DNA of 44,183 nt from contig JAGTRU010000031.1 in assembly GCA_018261905.1 (NCBI GenBank), positions 1 through 44,183 on the forward strand, in the 5' to 3' direction. The translations under genes and the position numbers were made by a program. Positions 17,024-26,320 of this stretch are shown here, one piece after another. The stretch comes from Pseudomonadota bacterium (GTDB lineage: Bacteria > Pseudomonadota > Gammaproteobacteria > Burkholderiales > Rhodocyclaceae). The first letter of the stretch is position 1. Every line of letters begins with the position of its first letter. The notes beneath the pieces were generated by a model. It worked only from the letters and a program-made list of their open reading frames with translations, had not been told where the DNA came from and ran no database searches.

Positions 17024-18226
17024 CAGTTGCCGAACGGCATTGACGCGGGCGGCGTGGATAACTTCCGGAATTTTCGCCTTGTCGCCGCAACGCGCGGCGA
17101 TCTGCCCGGCCGGCACGGCATTGACCGCGGCCAGCGCCGCAAGCAACAGGGGGGCTGAGTCGTAGGCGCGGTTTTCCCAGCCCAGGCGGCCGGTGTAATC
17201 GCTGTGGCAGGCTTCGAGCAGTTGCTGAAAACGCTCCGGCCGGCGCAGGGCGTCGTTTCTCTCCAGCAAGCCGACGATGGTGGCCGGTTTGAGGTCCGCC
17301 GCCCGATGGATGTTGCCATGATCGCGCGCCATCAGTCGCGCCAGGTCGCGGCAATCATTCGGCACTTTGAGGCGGCTGCTGAGCTGTTCGCAGAGGCGAC
17401 TGCTGCGCTCTTCATGGCCGATATGGCGGGGCAGCAATTCGACCGGCGTTTCCGCCTTGCCCAGGTCGTGGGTCAGGGCGGCGTAGCGTACCGCCAAAGC
17501 ATAGCCGTGCTGGGCTGCCCGGTCGACGACCAGCAGGGTGTGGAGGCCGGTGTCGATTTCGGGATGATAGTCGGCGCGCTGCGGCACGCCGAACAGGGCG
17601 TCGACTTCCGGAAGCAGGCGCCGCAGGGCACCGCATTCGCGCAGGACTTCGATCATCCGTGAAGGGCGGGCTTCGAGCAGCCCCTTGGCCAGTTCCTGCC
17701 AGACCCGTTCGGCCACCAGGTGATCGACTTCGCCGCTGGCCACCATCTGACGCATCAGGAGCAAGGTTTCCGGGGCAACGCCGAAATCGGCGAAACGGGC
17801 GGCGAAGCGGGCCAGGCGCAGAATCCGCACGGGATCTTCGGCAAAGGCCGGGCCGACATGGCGGAGGACTCTGGCTTGCAGATCCGCTTGGCCGCCAAAG
17901 GGGTCTACCAGTTGGCCGTCGTTGCCGCGGGCCATGGCGTTGATGGTCAGGTCGCGGCGGGCGAGATCCTGTTCCAGGGTGACGTCGGGTGCCGTGTGGA
18001 AAGTGAAGCCGTGGTAGCCGTGACCGCTTTTGCGCTCGGTGCGGGCGAGTGCGTATTCCTCGTGGGTCTGCGGCTGCAGGAAGACCGGGAAGTCCTTGCC
18101 GACCGGGCGAAAGCCCTCGGCCAGCATGCTTTCCGGTGTGGCGCCGACGACCACGTAGTCGCGGTCGACAACGGCCCGACCGAGCAATTCGTCGCGGACG
18201 GCGCCGCCGACGAGGTAAATCTGCAC
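16991..18226 (-). CDS. cca: Multifunctional CCA tRNA nucleotidyltransferase
   Basis: A 411-residue enzyme that builds and repairs the 3'-CCA end of tRNAs. The nucleotidyltransferase head has LVGGAVRD and DRDYVVVG (Asp21, Asp23), RRDLTINAMA, DPFGGQADL and EDPVRILRLARFAARF. The C-terminal half carries an HD domain (LTHDLGKAE), as in the class II gammaproteobacterial and betaproteobacterial enzymes with 2'-phosphatase and phosphodiesterase activities. The start is a GTG at 18226 (family N-terminus MKIYLVGGAVRD). It is 18 bases after the NDUFA9-like gene and probably in the same operon. Confidence 0.96.
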   Translation of the reverse strand: MQIYLVGGAVRDELLGRAVVDRDYVVVGATPESMLAEGFRPVGKDFPVFLQPQTHEEYALARTERKSGHGYHGFTFHTAPDVTLEQDLARRDLTINAMARGNDGQLVDPFGGQADLQARVLRHVGPAFAEDPVRILRLARFAARFADFGVAPETLLLMRQMVASGEVDHLVAERVWQELAKGLLEARPSRMIEVLRECGALRRLLPEVDALFGVPQRADYHPEIDTGLHTLLVVDRAAQHGYALAVRYAALTHDLGKAETPVELLPRHIGHEERSSRLCEQLSSRLKVPNDCRDLARLMARDHGNIHRAADLKPATIVGLLERNDALRRPERFQQLLEACHSDYTGRLGWENRAYDSAPLLLAALAAVNAVPAGQIAARCGDKAKIPEVIHAARVNAVRQLLNGPRNQPEQ

Positions 18227-18244
18227 GGTCGAGCCGGAGTGGAT

Positions 18245-19207
18245 TTAGCGCCCGGCGCGGAAGCGGAAGCCGTCGAGCTTGCCCTTCGGCGTGTTCTGCG
18301 CGATATAGGTCGGTGCGATGGCTTCCAGGGCGGTCGGCCGCCAATTGGCCGGCGGCTTGCAGGAGGCTTCGCAAACGCTATCGACCTGCATCGAACGCAG
18401 GTTGTCCGGCGACAGCAGCGGTTTCGGCGCCAGCCACAGCAGGCCGGCCTGCAGATAGGCCCAACCTTCGGACAGAGCGATGATTTTTGCCGTGCTGCCG
18501 GTCAGTTCGGCGGTGTAGTCGACCAGCTCGCGCAAGGTATAGACCTTGGGGCCGGCCAGATCGTAGGTCTGGCCAAAGGTGGATTCGTCGCCCAGGCTGT
18601 CGACCAAGGCGTCGGCCACATCGGCCGCCCATACCGGCTGGAAGCGGGCATGGCCGAAGCCGAGCGGGAAGATCGGCGCCTTCTTGAGCACTTTGGCGAA
18701 GGTCGACAGGAAGGAGTCGCCCAGTCCGAAAATAACCGAGGGACGGAAAATGGTGATGTCCAATACAGTCCGGGCGGCGCCGACGATGGCTTCGCCCTCG
18801 CCCTTCGAGCACAGGTATTCCGACGGTCCCTTGGCATCGGCCTTGAGGGCGCTGATGTGCACCAGGCGACGAACGCCGGTCGCCTGGCAGGCGGCAATGA
18901 TCTTTTTCGGCAGTTCGACGTGAGCCTCGGCAAAATCCTTGCTGTACGGCAATTTGACGTCACGGCTGTGGAGGATGCCAACCAGGTTGATCACCGCATC
19001 CTTGCCCTGCATCAATGTCGCCAGCGTTTCCGGACAATGGATATTGGCTTCCGGCATCTCGACATTCGGCTGAATGATCAGAGCCTTGGTCCGTTCGCGA
19101 CGGCGGGTCGGAATGGTGACTTCGATGCCGCGTTGCGACAGGCGGTTAGCGATATAGGTACCGAGAAAACCGCTACCCCCCAGCAGCAAGACCTTTTTGA
19201 CGTCCAT
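18245..19207 (-). CDS. Complex I NDUFA9-like NAD(P)-binding protein (atypical SDR)
   Basis: A 320-residue Rossmann protein. The nucleotide-binding motif is LLLGGSGFLGTYIANRL (Gly10, 11, 13, 16), followed by TRRRE (suggesting NADP), INLVGIL and LVHISALKAD; the usual catalytic Tyr-Lys pair of classical SDRs is replaced by YLCSKGEGE, where Tyr and Lys remain in reach. It matches the NDUFA9-type atypical SDRs found in bacteria, whose role is not firmly assigned (in mitochondria an accessory complex I subunit). No nuo genes are in the window. It is followed by cca. Confidence 0.9.
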   Translation of the reverse strand: MDVKKVLLLGGSGFLGTYIANRLSQRGIEVTIPTRRRERTKALIIQPNVEMPEANIHCPETLATLMQGKDAVINLVGILHSRDVKLPYSKDFAEAHVELPKKIIAACQATGVRRLVHISALKADAKGPSEYLCSKGEGEAIVGAARTVLDITIFRPSVIFGLGDSFLSTFAKVLKKAPIFPLGFGHARFQPVWAADVADALVDSLGDESTFGQTYDLAGPKVYTLRELVDYTAELTGSTAKIIALSEGWAYLQAGLLWLAPKPLLSPDNLRSMQVDSVCEASCKPPANWRPTALEAIAPTYIAQNTPKGKLDGFRFRAGR

Positions 19208-19288
19208 ATGAAACCCCGGAAACAGAACTCTAAAAACTTGGATTTTAAGGCAAATCCGCCCCGGAGAACGGCCGGCCAGCGGCTTTTT

Positions 19289-21391
19289 TCAAGGCTTCGC
19301 CGTACGTTGCAGCGCCTTCTCGGCCGCTCTGTCGAAGAGCGAGTCGCGTGAACAGACCCGGGCGGTGCCCGTGGCCAGCATGTTTTCCAGACGTTCCGGA
19401 TGGAGGGCGACGGCGAAGCCCCAGTCGGGATTGGCGATGAGCTGCAATTTACTGTCCAGGCTGCCGGTGCACAGGCGTCCGCACAGTGGCGGGGTGTCTG
19501 GCAGCGAGAACAGCAACCAGCTCCCCGGGCGGACCGGCGCCGGTCGGGCGCGGGCCGAATTCGGGCCGGCCTCGGCTTGGTCGAAAATTTTCAGGAGCAG
19601 CTTGCCGCTACTCAGTTCGCTGAATTCCTGGACGCTGGCGGTACTGTTCGGTAACGCCGTTTCGGTCCTGGCGGCTACCTGGCCGGCCGTGCCCCGCATG
19701 GCCGCCGACTGCAATTCGAAACAGGCGTCGAGGAAGGCGGTCTGCACCTCTTCCGGTACCTCGATGCGGGCCATGCCGGCGTTCAGGCGCAGCACCATCG
19801 GTTGCAGCATCTTGGCCAGTTGCTTACGCTCTTCCATGTCGGTTTTCGGCTGGATGCTCCACAGCAGGTCTTTGACCAGCGCGTTGTTTTCCTGCCAGGC
19901 GCTACTTTGTTCGCCTCGTTCCAGCCAGACGACGAGCAGGACCTTTTGCCAATAGGTGCGCAGGAATGTCGCAACGCGGTCCGGGGTTTCCTTCGTCAAG
20001 TGCTGCTCGATGGCCTGTTGGCAACGTCGTTTTGCCTGGTTGTGGCGTTCAACCTGATGCAGCAGCGGAGCGTAAGCTTCGGCCGAGCCGGCGACCGTCG
20101 CATCGCGCTCGGCGATCAAACTGTCCAATTCACCGATGTGACGTTCGAAGACCTGGAGATCATCGGAAAATTCCGTGCGCACTTGCGTGGCAATGGTCCG
20201 GATGCGTGAACAGACGGGATTTTCTGGCGAGATATCGAGCGGCAGACCGAGCGCCGCCCGGGCAATCTTGTCGAGTAGTTGGCGGGCCGGGTGATTTTGC
20301 CCGGTGAAAAAGCCGGGGTCGAGTAGCGCGGCTTTGAGCAGTGGAATTTGCAGGCTGGAAAGCGCCGTCTTGATGGCCTCGGGGAGGATAGGGGAGGCAA
20401 AGATGGTCTCGAAGATCAGGGCCAGCGCATCGATGCTGGCGGCTTCCGGAGCGCCGGTCGGGATGCCCAGCTCGCTCGAATTCAGGGCTTGCGGCGGGGC
20501 CAGTTTGTCGTCGCGGTCGGAGGAGAAGAGGCCGGGAATCAGGGCTTCCAGCGAGGGGTGCGTGGCGGTCAGCGAGAGATTGGAGTGCGGATTGGGGGCC
20601 AGCTTTCCTGAGCGTTCCAATTCATCGAGGCGGGCCAGCAGACGTTTTTGCATGGCGAGTGAGGCCAGGGAAGCATTTTGGCCGGCCTCGAAAGCGAAAA
20701 ACTCACTGCTCGGGCCGAGCAGACTTTTTTGCAGGGCGGCGGCCGGATTCGGGGCGGCGGTCGTTGTCGCTGCCGTACCGGTGGAAGGGGCTTCCGGTGC
20801 TGTGATAATCGACGGCAGGGCCGTTTCGACATGGCGTTTGGCCAGAAAATCGTTGACCGAGTTGTAGACGATGGACAGATACTGGGAAAAATAGATTTCC
20901 AGTTGGCTGACACGGGCCATCGTCTGCTCGTGGTTTTCCCCGAGTTTGTTGCAGAACTCCAGCAAGCCGACGGCAATTCCCTTGGGGCCGACCGGATTAT
21001 CGGCCGGATTCAGGTCGGAGCGATTGAGGAGGGTCGCGAAACGCAGATAGACCGGCCACAGGTCGGCACCAATACGCTCCATCAGGCGCGCCGTAAAATT
21101 GCTGAGGCGGATTTCCAGCTCAAGATCGCTTTCGCCGACCAGCGATATGCGCGAGGCCGTCAGTCCGCTGGCCTCGTTGAAACCGCTGCGGCGTCGTGCC
21201 GCCACCATCTCGTCGAAATAATCGCCGACGCTCTGCTGGAAGACCTGCACCGCGCTGGCCGGAACCCGCTCGGCTTCCTGCAGCAACTGTCCGAGTTGCT
21301 TCAGGTAGAGGGAACGGCAATCGCGCAGTATGTGGAATGCATCGTCGGAAGTTGTGACGGAGGTTTTCGGAGGGACGGACTGGTAAACCAT
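19289..21391 (-). CDS. DUF1631 family protein
   Basis: A 700-residue cytoplasmic protein of the DUF1631 family (PF07793), common in beta- and gammaproteobacteria and of unknown function. No signal peptide or membrane segment is seen. The N-terminal ~190 residues (FQQSVGDYFDEM, LSNFTARLMERIGADLWPVYLRFATLL) are helical; a low-complexity Ala/Thr/Pro linker (~195-220) follows; the middle contains repeated helices (LDELERSGKL, LIAERDATVAGSAEAYAPLLHQVERH); the C-terminal ~90 residues (RPGSWLLFSLPDTPPLCGRLC...) look beta-rich and may be a PilZ-like barrel, which is a guess. It is 36 bases after the lytic transglycosylase gene. Confidence 0.88.
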   Translation of the reverse strand: MVYQSVPPKTSVTTSDDAFHILRDCRSLYLKQLGQLLQEAERVPASAVQVFQQSVGDYFDEMVAARRRSGFNEASGLTASRISLVGESDLELEIRLSNFTARLMERIGADLWPVYLRFATLLNRSDLNPADNPVGPKGIAVGLLEFCNKLGENHEQTMARVSQLEIYFSQYLSIVYNSVNDFLAKRHVETALPSIITAPEAPSTGTAATTTAAPNPAAALQKSLLGPSSEFFAFEAGQNASLASLAMQKRLLARLDELERSGKLAPNPHSNLSLTATHPSLEALIPGLFSSDRDDKLAPPQALNSSELGIPTGAPEAASIDALALIFETIFASPILPEAIKTALSSLQIPLLKAALLDPGFFTGQNHPARQLLDKIARAALGLPLDISPENPVCSRIRTIATQVRTEFSDDLQVFERHIGELDSLIAERDATVAGSAEAYAPLLHQVERHNQAKRRCQQAIEQHLTKETPDRVATFLRTYWQKVLLVVWLERGEQSSAWQENNALVKDLLWSIQPKTDMEERKQLAKMLQPMVLRLNAGMARIEVPEEVQTAFLDACFELQSAAMRGTAGQVAARTETALPNSTASVQEFSELSSGKLLLKIFDQAEAGPNSARARPAPVRPGSWLLFSLPDTPPLCGRLCTGSLDSKLQLIANPDWGFAVALHPERLENMLATGTARVCSRDSLFDRAAEKALQRTAKP

Positions 21392-21427
21392 ATGGCAAGT
21401 CGAACGCTCGGCGGATGATATTGAATA

Positions 21428-23359
21428 CTAAGGCAAATCAGCGTCTTTAGGGGTGTCGGCGGTACGCGCGCCAACAATTCCGAGGCGGGCTTTCAAAGAG
21501 TCCGGCTTGCCATTGAAGATAATCGAGTAATACACGGCATTACTCATGACTTTCTTCACATAGTCCCGGGTTTCGCTGAAAGGAATAGTTTCGGCGTAGA
21601 TTGCCCCTTCCAGCGGCTGCTCGGCCCGCCATTTCTTGGCCCGGCCGGGGCCGGCGTTGTAGGCGGCAGAGGCCAGCACCGGATGGTTGTCGAGGTTTTC
21701 CATGACCAGTCGCATGTAGCTGGTGCCAAGCAGGACATTGGTTTCGGTTTCATTGACCCGGCCGTGGTTGTAATCGCGCAAGCCGATTTTCTTGGCGACC
21801 CATTTCGCGGTGGCCGGCATGAGCTGCATCAGCCCAGAAGCACCGACATTCGATTTGGCGCTGGTAATGAAACGGCTTTCCTGGCGCATCAGACCGTATA
21901 CCCACGCATCGTCCAGCGACTGGTTCTGGGCGGCCGGCCGGACCTGGTCGCCATAGGGGGCAAGAAAGCGCAGACTGTAATCGTGTTCGCTTTTCGTCCG
22001 CTCGGCGGTATTGATGGCGCGGTCCCAGATCTGGTTGCGGCGGGCGAGATCGGCGGCGGCCAGCAACTCGCGGTCGTCCATGCCGCGCAGCGACCAGTTC
22101 CATTCCTTGACCGCCTCGGTCCGCATCTCCAGGCGGAAAAAGGCCAGCGCGCGGCGGATGGCGGGGTTGTCGCGGGCGGCTTTTTGTTCGTCGGCGGTGG
22201 CCGGCCGGGCTTTCGGGGGGGGCGTGATGGCGCGGCCCAGTTCCTCGTCGGCCAAGTTGCCGTAGAAACTGGCCTGACCAGCAATTTTCTCGAACTGCGC
22301 ATTGGCTTCGGTGGTCCGGCCGCCCGCCTTGTGGGCGCGGCCCAGCCAGTAGGTCCACTCGGCTTGGGCGGCCAGGGCTGGCGGCATGGCGAGAATGGTG
22401 TTGTGGACGATGCCCCATTCCTTGGCGCGTAGCGCGGCCCGCACTTTCCATTGGTAAGCATCGTCGGACAACGCGATTTTGCCGGCGTTTTCGTACCAGC
22501 CGACGGCTTCCGGCAAGTGCCGTTTTGCCGCCTGCAGGGCGATCTGGCTCCAGGCCCACTGCTTTTCCGGTTCCAGGAGCCGGCTTTTCAACTTTTCCAG
22601 CTCATCCGAAGCGATGCGCGGATCATTGCTGGCGATGCGTTGGATGGCAAAAGTCGCCAGTTCGCGGCCGGCCCGACTGGTGTACCAATTGGGGGCTTGC
22701 CGGACGAGATAGGCCATCGGATTGTTGATTGCCGAGTCGAGCAATTTGCCGTCCGGCATCTGGCTGTCCGGCAGGTAATTAAGGGTCGTCTTGGTCCATG
22801 CCGGGCGATTGGCTTCCAGTTGGCGACGGGCCCGTGCCCAGACATCATCGCTGCCCATGCGCTGACTGGTGATCAGCGCGTCTATCAGCGGCCGGCAAGG
22901 CTCGGGCGGTTCAAGTTGGCTGAGCCACTGTTTCGCCGCTTCGTCGAGGACCGAACGGTCGTCGCGGGCGAGTCGGGCCTGCTGGTAATAGCAGGTGACA
23001 TCCGCTTCCGGGGCGAGCAGCTTGCCATATTCACCATCGATGTCGTTCCAGGCGGAGCGCTTGCCCAGCCAGCGTATCCAGTCGGCGCGCAATCTTTCGG
23101 CAACATAGCTCTTGTCGTTGCGCTCAAGGAAGCTGCGCATCGCGGCGGCGTCTCCCTGATCCATCCACATGCGCAGGCGGTAGTTTTCGACATAGGCGGC
23201 CAGTTCGTGATTGCCGAGTTGCCCCGTCGCCCTTTCCAGCTTGTTGCGGTCGCCGGCACGGAAGGCGTCGCGGGCGGCGAGGTAGGCAGAATCATTGCCG
23301 TCCTGGGCGAAAAGCGAAAACGAAAGCGACAAACCGAGAAGTAGAACGCGAAACTTCAT
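21428..23359 (-). CDS. slt: Soluble lytic murein transglycosylase (Slt70-like)
   Basis: A 643-residue periplasmic enzyme that cleaves the MurNAc-GlcNAc bond with formation of 1,6-anhydro-MurNAc. Residues 1-18 (MKFRVLLLGLSLSFSLFA) are a signal peptide. A long alpha-helical superhelix domain (~25-450) precedes the SLT domain: GLMRQESRF with catalytic Glu494, SNVGASGLMQLMPATAKWVAKKIG, NVLLGTSYM, LASAAYNAGPGR and YVKKVMSNAVYY. The length equals E. coli Slt70. It starts only 14 bases from the divergent cyclo-ligase gene, so its promoter must lie within that gene. Confidence 0.94.
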   Translation of the reverse strand: MKFRVLLLGLSLSFSLFAQDGNDSAYLAARDAFRAGDRNKLERATGQLGNHELAAYVENYRLRMWMDQGDAAAMRSFLERNDKSYVAERLRADWIRWLGKRSAWNDIDGEYGKLLAPEADVTCYYQQARLARDDRSVLDEAAKQWLSQLEPPEPCRPLIDALITSQRMGSDDVWARARRQLEANRPAWTKTTLNYLPDSQMPDGKLLDSAINNPMAYLVRQAPNWYTSRAGRELATFAIQRIASNDPRIASDELEKLKSRLLEPEKQWAWSQIALQAAKRHLPEAVGWYENAGKIALSDDAYQWKVRAALRAKEWGIVHNTILAMPPALAAQAEWTYWLGRAHKAGGRTTEANAQFEKIAGQASFYGNLADEELGRAITPPPKARPATADEQKAARDNPAIRRALAFFRLEMRTEAVKEWNWSLRGMDDRELLAAADLARRNQIWDRAINTAERTKSEHDYSLRFLAPYGDQVRPAAQNQSLDDAWVYGLMRQESRFITSAKSNVGASGLMQLMPATAKWVAKKIGLRDYNHGRVNETETNVLLGTSYMRLVMENLDNHPVLASAAYNAGPGRAKKWRAEQPLEGAIYAETIPFSETRDYVKKVMSNAVYYSIIFNGKPDSLKARLGIVGARTADTPKDADLP

Positions 23360-23373
23360 GCTAGATTTCTGTG

Positions 23374-23955
23374 ATGACTGATCGGTTTGAGGATAACACG
23401 GCCTGGCGACGGGCGTTGCGGCGCGAGATGGTGGCGCGGCGGGCGGCCCTGGGCGAGGCGCAGCACGCCGAGCTGTCGGCGGCGATCGTCGGGCACCTGA
23501 AAAGGTACTTGCCGCCGCCGCAGCGGGTGGCCTTCTGTTGGCCGATCAAGCATGAGCCGGACGTGCGGGCCGCGGTGGACTACTGGACTGCGTCGGGAGC
23601 CCTCGCCGCGCTGCCGGTCGTCATCGACCCGGCGGCGCCACTGGCCTTCCGTCCCTGGGACGCGGAGACGCCGTTGGTGATGGATCGCTACGGTATCCCG
23701 ATGCCGGCCAGCGGCGAGTTCGTGTCTCCGGATCTGATCCTCTTGCCGCTCAACGGCTTCGATGCCGCCGGTTACCGTCTGGGTTATGGCGGCGGCTATT
23801 TCGACCGCACGCTGGCGGCGCTTTCTCCTCGCCCCCTGGCCGTCGGGGTCGGTTTCGAAATTAATCGGGTCGCCAGCATCCGCCCGGAAAGCCACGACCA
23901 GCGGCTTGACTGGATCGTCACCGAGGCCGGTGCGTTTACGCCGCAGGTGGTTTGA
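23374..23955 (+). CDS. 5-formyltetrahydrofolate cyclo-ligase
   Basis: A 193-residue enzyme converting 5-formyl-THF to 5,10-methenyl-THF at the cost of ATP, a salvage step of folate metabolism. The family signature GYRLGYGGGYFDRTLA is present; RRALRREMVARRAAL is the usual basic N-terminus and LILLPLNGFDAAG the usual strand. Two starts are adjacent (GTG 23371, ATG 23374); I chose ATG. In E. coli the homologue (ygfA/fau) lies after 6S RNA, but no such RNA can fit in the 14-base gap here. The 3' end overlaps the convergent small membrane protein gene by 20 bases. Confidence 0.93.
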   Translation: MTDRFEDNTAWRRALRREMVARRAALGEAQHAELSAAIVGHLKRYLPPPQRVAFCWPIKHEPDVRAAVDYWTASGALAALPVVIDPAAPLAFRPWDAETPLVMDRYGIPMPASGEFVSPDLILLPLNGFDAAGYRLGYGGGYFDRTLAALSPRPLAVGVGFEINRVASIRPESHDQRLDWIVTEAGAFTPQVV

Positions 23956-24226
23956 GGCCGTAGGCGCCGAGGGCAAAGAGCACGCCGACCAGCGAAGCCA
24001 GCAGCGCCTGGCGCAAGTCGTAGAGCCCGGTGCGTAGCGCCAGTTCCAGTGTGTAGCCATGCTGCAGGGCGAGAAAAGCGGCGCCCAGCGCAATGGCCAG
24101 CCAGGCGCGGCTGTGCCGGCTGCCTTGTCCCCGCTGCAGGAAACGTTCGGTGGCCACCCAGGCGATGCTGGTCTGGGCAATGGCGGCCAGCAGCAGGGCC
24201 AGCACGGCGAGGAGATAGGGGTTCAT
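23936..24226 (-). CDS. Small integral membrane protein (unknown)
   Basis: A 96-residue protein with three predicted membrane helices (YLLAVLALLLAAIAQTSIAWV; AWLAIALGAAFLALQHGYTL; ALLASLVGVLFALGAYGL). The ATG at 24226 overlaps the stop of the C-S lyase gene by four bases (ATGA), which argues for co-translation and for a real gene. The family is not one I can name. Being last in a sulfur-metabolism operon, it might be an exporter or accessory protein, but this is only context. Confidence 0.75.
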   Translation of the reverse strand: MNPYLLAVLALLLAAIAQTSIAWVATERFLQRGQGSRHSRAWLAIALGAAFLALQHGYTLELALRTGLYDLRQALLASLVGVLFALGAYGLKPPAA

Positions 24227-25353
24227 GCTTTCTGGCAGGCGGCGACGAAGCGATTCAGTGCCTCGTCGAGGGTGGCGCGGGTACAGCCGAAATTGAGGCG
24301 CAGCCAGCCCGGGGCACCGAAGTCGGCGCCGTCGGAAAGGCCCAGGCCATGCGCTTCGAAATGGGCGGCCGGCTTGCCGAGATCGAGCTGGCGAACATCG
24401 ATCCAGCTCAGGTAGGTGGCTTCGACGTGACTTGTCTCGACGCCGGCGGTGGTGCCGACGACGGCTTCAACGCGGTCGCGGTTGCCGGCGAGGTAGTCGA
24501 TCAACTCGCCATGCCAGTCGTCGCAGTCGCGGTAGGCGGCTTCCGTGGCGGCCAGGCCGAGAATGTTGGTGTGCGGCACGATGCCCTGCATAGCCTGGGC
24601 GAAGCGGCGACGCAGCCCGGCATCGGGAATCACCGCGAAAGCGCTGCCCAGGCCGGGGATGTTGAAAGTCTTCGACGGCGCCATCAGCGTGATGCTGCGT
24701 TGGGCGGCGTCGGGTGACAGGCTGGCAAAGGGAATGTGCCGCCGGTTGGCGTCGAGTATCAGGCCGCAGTGGATTTCGTCGGAACAGACGATCAGGTCGT
24801 TTTGCTCGGCGAAGTTGGCGAGGTCGACGAGTTCCTCGCGCGTCCAGCAGCGGCCGACCGGGTTATGCGGATGACAGAGCAGGAACAGGCGGCTGGCGTC
24901 GCTGACGGCCGCTTGCCGGGCGGCGCTATCCCATTGCCAGTGCTGGTCGGTGCAGGCCAGTTCGAAGCGTTTCAGCGGGCGGCCGGAGAAATGCGGCGCG
25001 GAAAGGAAGGGCGGGTAAATCGGCGTCGCCGTCAGCACCTCACCGTCGACGGCGCGGCAGGCGATGTTCAGGCCGCTGACCAGACCCGGTAGCCAGACCA
25101 GCCATTCGGCTTCAATGCGCCAGTCGTATTGGCTTTCCAGGTGAGCGAGTACTGACTCCGTCAGCGATGGCCAGGGCCCGCCATAGCCGAAAACGCCGTG
25201 TTCGATGCGCCGCTGCAAGGCGGCGATGACCGGCGGCGGTGCGGCAAAATCCATGTCCGCCACCCACAGCGGCAGGATGTCGCGACCGGCGTACTTGCCC
25301 CACTTGATGGAGTCGGAAGCGCGCCGGTCGGTGGGCTGGTCGAAAATACTCAA
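24223..25353 (-). CDS. patB: PatB/MalY-type PLP-dependent C-S lyase (cystathionine beta-lyase-like)
   Basis: A 376-residue fold-type I PLP enzyme related to MalY of E. coli and PatB of Bacillus, which split cystathionine or cysteine conjugates into a thiol, pyruvate and ammonia. Motifs: [46 protein letters not shown] and the PLP Lys228 in [12 protein letters not shown]. The start is TTG 25353, overlapping the cysK stop as TTGA, the same arrangement as the downstream ATGA junction. It sits directly after cysteine synthase, consistent with a role in methionine/cysteine interconversion. Confidence 0.93.
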   Translation of the reverse strand: MSIFDQPTDRRASDSIKWGKYAGRDILPLWVADMDFAAPPPVIAALQRRIEHGVFGYGGPWPSLTESVLAHLESQYDWRIEAEWLVWLPGLVSGLNIACRAVDGEVLTATPIYPPFLSAPHFSGRPLKRFELACTDQHWQWDSAARQAAVSDASRLFLLCHPHNPVGRCWTREELVDLANFAEQNDLIVCSDEIHCGLILDANRRHIPFASLSPDAAQRSITLMAPSKTFNIPGLGSAFAVIPDAGLRRRFAQAMQGIVPHTNILGLAATEAAYRDCDDWHGELIDYLAGNRDRVEAVVGTTAGVETSHVEATYLSWIDVRQLDLGKPAAHFEAHGLGLSDGADFGAPGWLRLNFGCTRATLDEALNRFVAACQKA

Positions 25354-26282
25354 ACTTCGAGGTGCTGATAGAGGGCGGTCGACAGATAACGTTCGCCAAA
25401 GGACGGAATGATGACGACGATCAGCTTGCCGGCGTTTTCCGGACGCTTAGCCAGTTCGAGCGCGGCCCAGGTTGCGGCGCCGGAGGAAATGCCGACCAGC
25501 AGGCCTTCTTCGGTGGCCATGCGGCGGGCGATGGCGAAGGCGTCGTCATTCTTGACGCGGATCACTTCGTCGTAGATGGCCGTATTCAGAATGGCCGGCA
25601 CGAAACCCGCGCCGATGCCCTGGATCGGGTGCGGCCCCTTGGCGCCGCCCGACAAGACCGGCGAGGCATCGGGTTCGACGGCAACGATGCGGACGCCAGG
25701 CCGCCGGGCCTTGAGCACTTCACCGACACCGGTCACCGTGCCGCCGGTACCGACGCCGGAAACGAAGATGTCGACCTGGCCGTCGGTGTCGCGCCAGATT
25801 TCCTCGGCCGTCGTGTTGCGATGCACTTCCGGATTGGCCGGGTTTTCGAATTGCTGCGGGATGAAATATTTTGCATCGGCTTCGGCCATCGCCTTGGCTT
25901 TGGCGATGGCGCCGCCCATGCCTTCCGGTCCCGGTGTCAGGATCAGTTCGGCGCCGTAGGCCTTGAGCAGCAGCTTGCGCTCGCGGCTCATGGTTTCCGG
26001 CATCGTGAACGCGCACTTGATGCCGCGTGCCGCGCAGACCATGGCCAGGCCGATGCCGGTGTTGCCGGAGGTCGGTTCGAGCACGACGGTGTCCGGGCCG
26101 ATCTTGCCGGCGGCGACGGCAGCATCGAGCATGGCGACGGCGATGCGATCCTTGACGCTGTGCCCCGGGTTGAAAAATTCGAGCTTGGCGGCGATCGTCG
26201 CACCAGCACCTTCAGTGATGCGATTGAGGCGAACCAGCGGCGTGTTGCCGACCAGCTCGGTAACGTTGTTGGCGATCTTCAT
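25350..26282 (-). CDS. cysK: Cysteine synthase A (O-acetylserine sulfhydrylase)
   Basis: A 310-residue PLP enzyme that makes cysteine from O-acetylserine and sulfide. [11 protein letters not shown] carries the PLP Lys44; [10 protein letters not shown] is the substrate-binding loop, [10 protein letters not shown] the phosphate-binding glycine loop and GISSGAA the C-terminal motif. Length and the [24 protein letters not shown] segment fit CysK rather than CysM. The start is ATG 26282 ([16 protein letters not shown]), with GGGAG upstream; upstream in-frame sequence is not family-like. It follows the EAL protein gene by 38 bases. Confidence 0.94.
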   Translation of the reverse strand: MKIANNVTELVGNTPLVRLNRITEGAGATIAAKLEFFNPGHSVKDRIAVAMLDAAVAAGKIGPDTVVLEPTSGNTGIGLAMVCAARGIKCAFTMPETMSRERKLLLKAYGAELILTPGPEGMGGAIAKAKAMAEADAKYFIPQQFENPANPEVHRNTTAEEIWRDTDGQVDIFVSGVGTGGTVTGVGEVLKARRPGVRIVAVEPDASPVLSGGAKGPHPIQGIGAGFVPAILNTAIYDEVIRVKNDDAFAIARRMATEEGLLVGISSGAATWAALELAKRPENAGKLIVVIIPSFGERYLSTALYQHLEV

Positions 26283-26320
26283 GGGCTTCTCCCGGATTTG
26301 GTGGTGCGATTGTAGGCGAG

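Noticed and set aside
17720..19351. 543-codon plus-strand frame across cca and the NDUFA9-like gene
   Set aside because: It crosses two well-supported minus-strand genes and has no family features.
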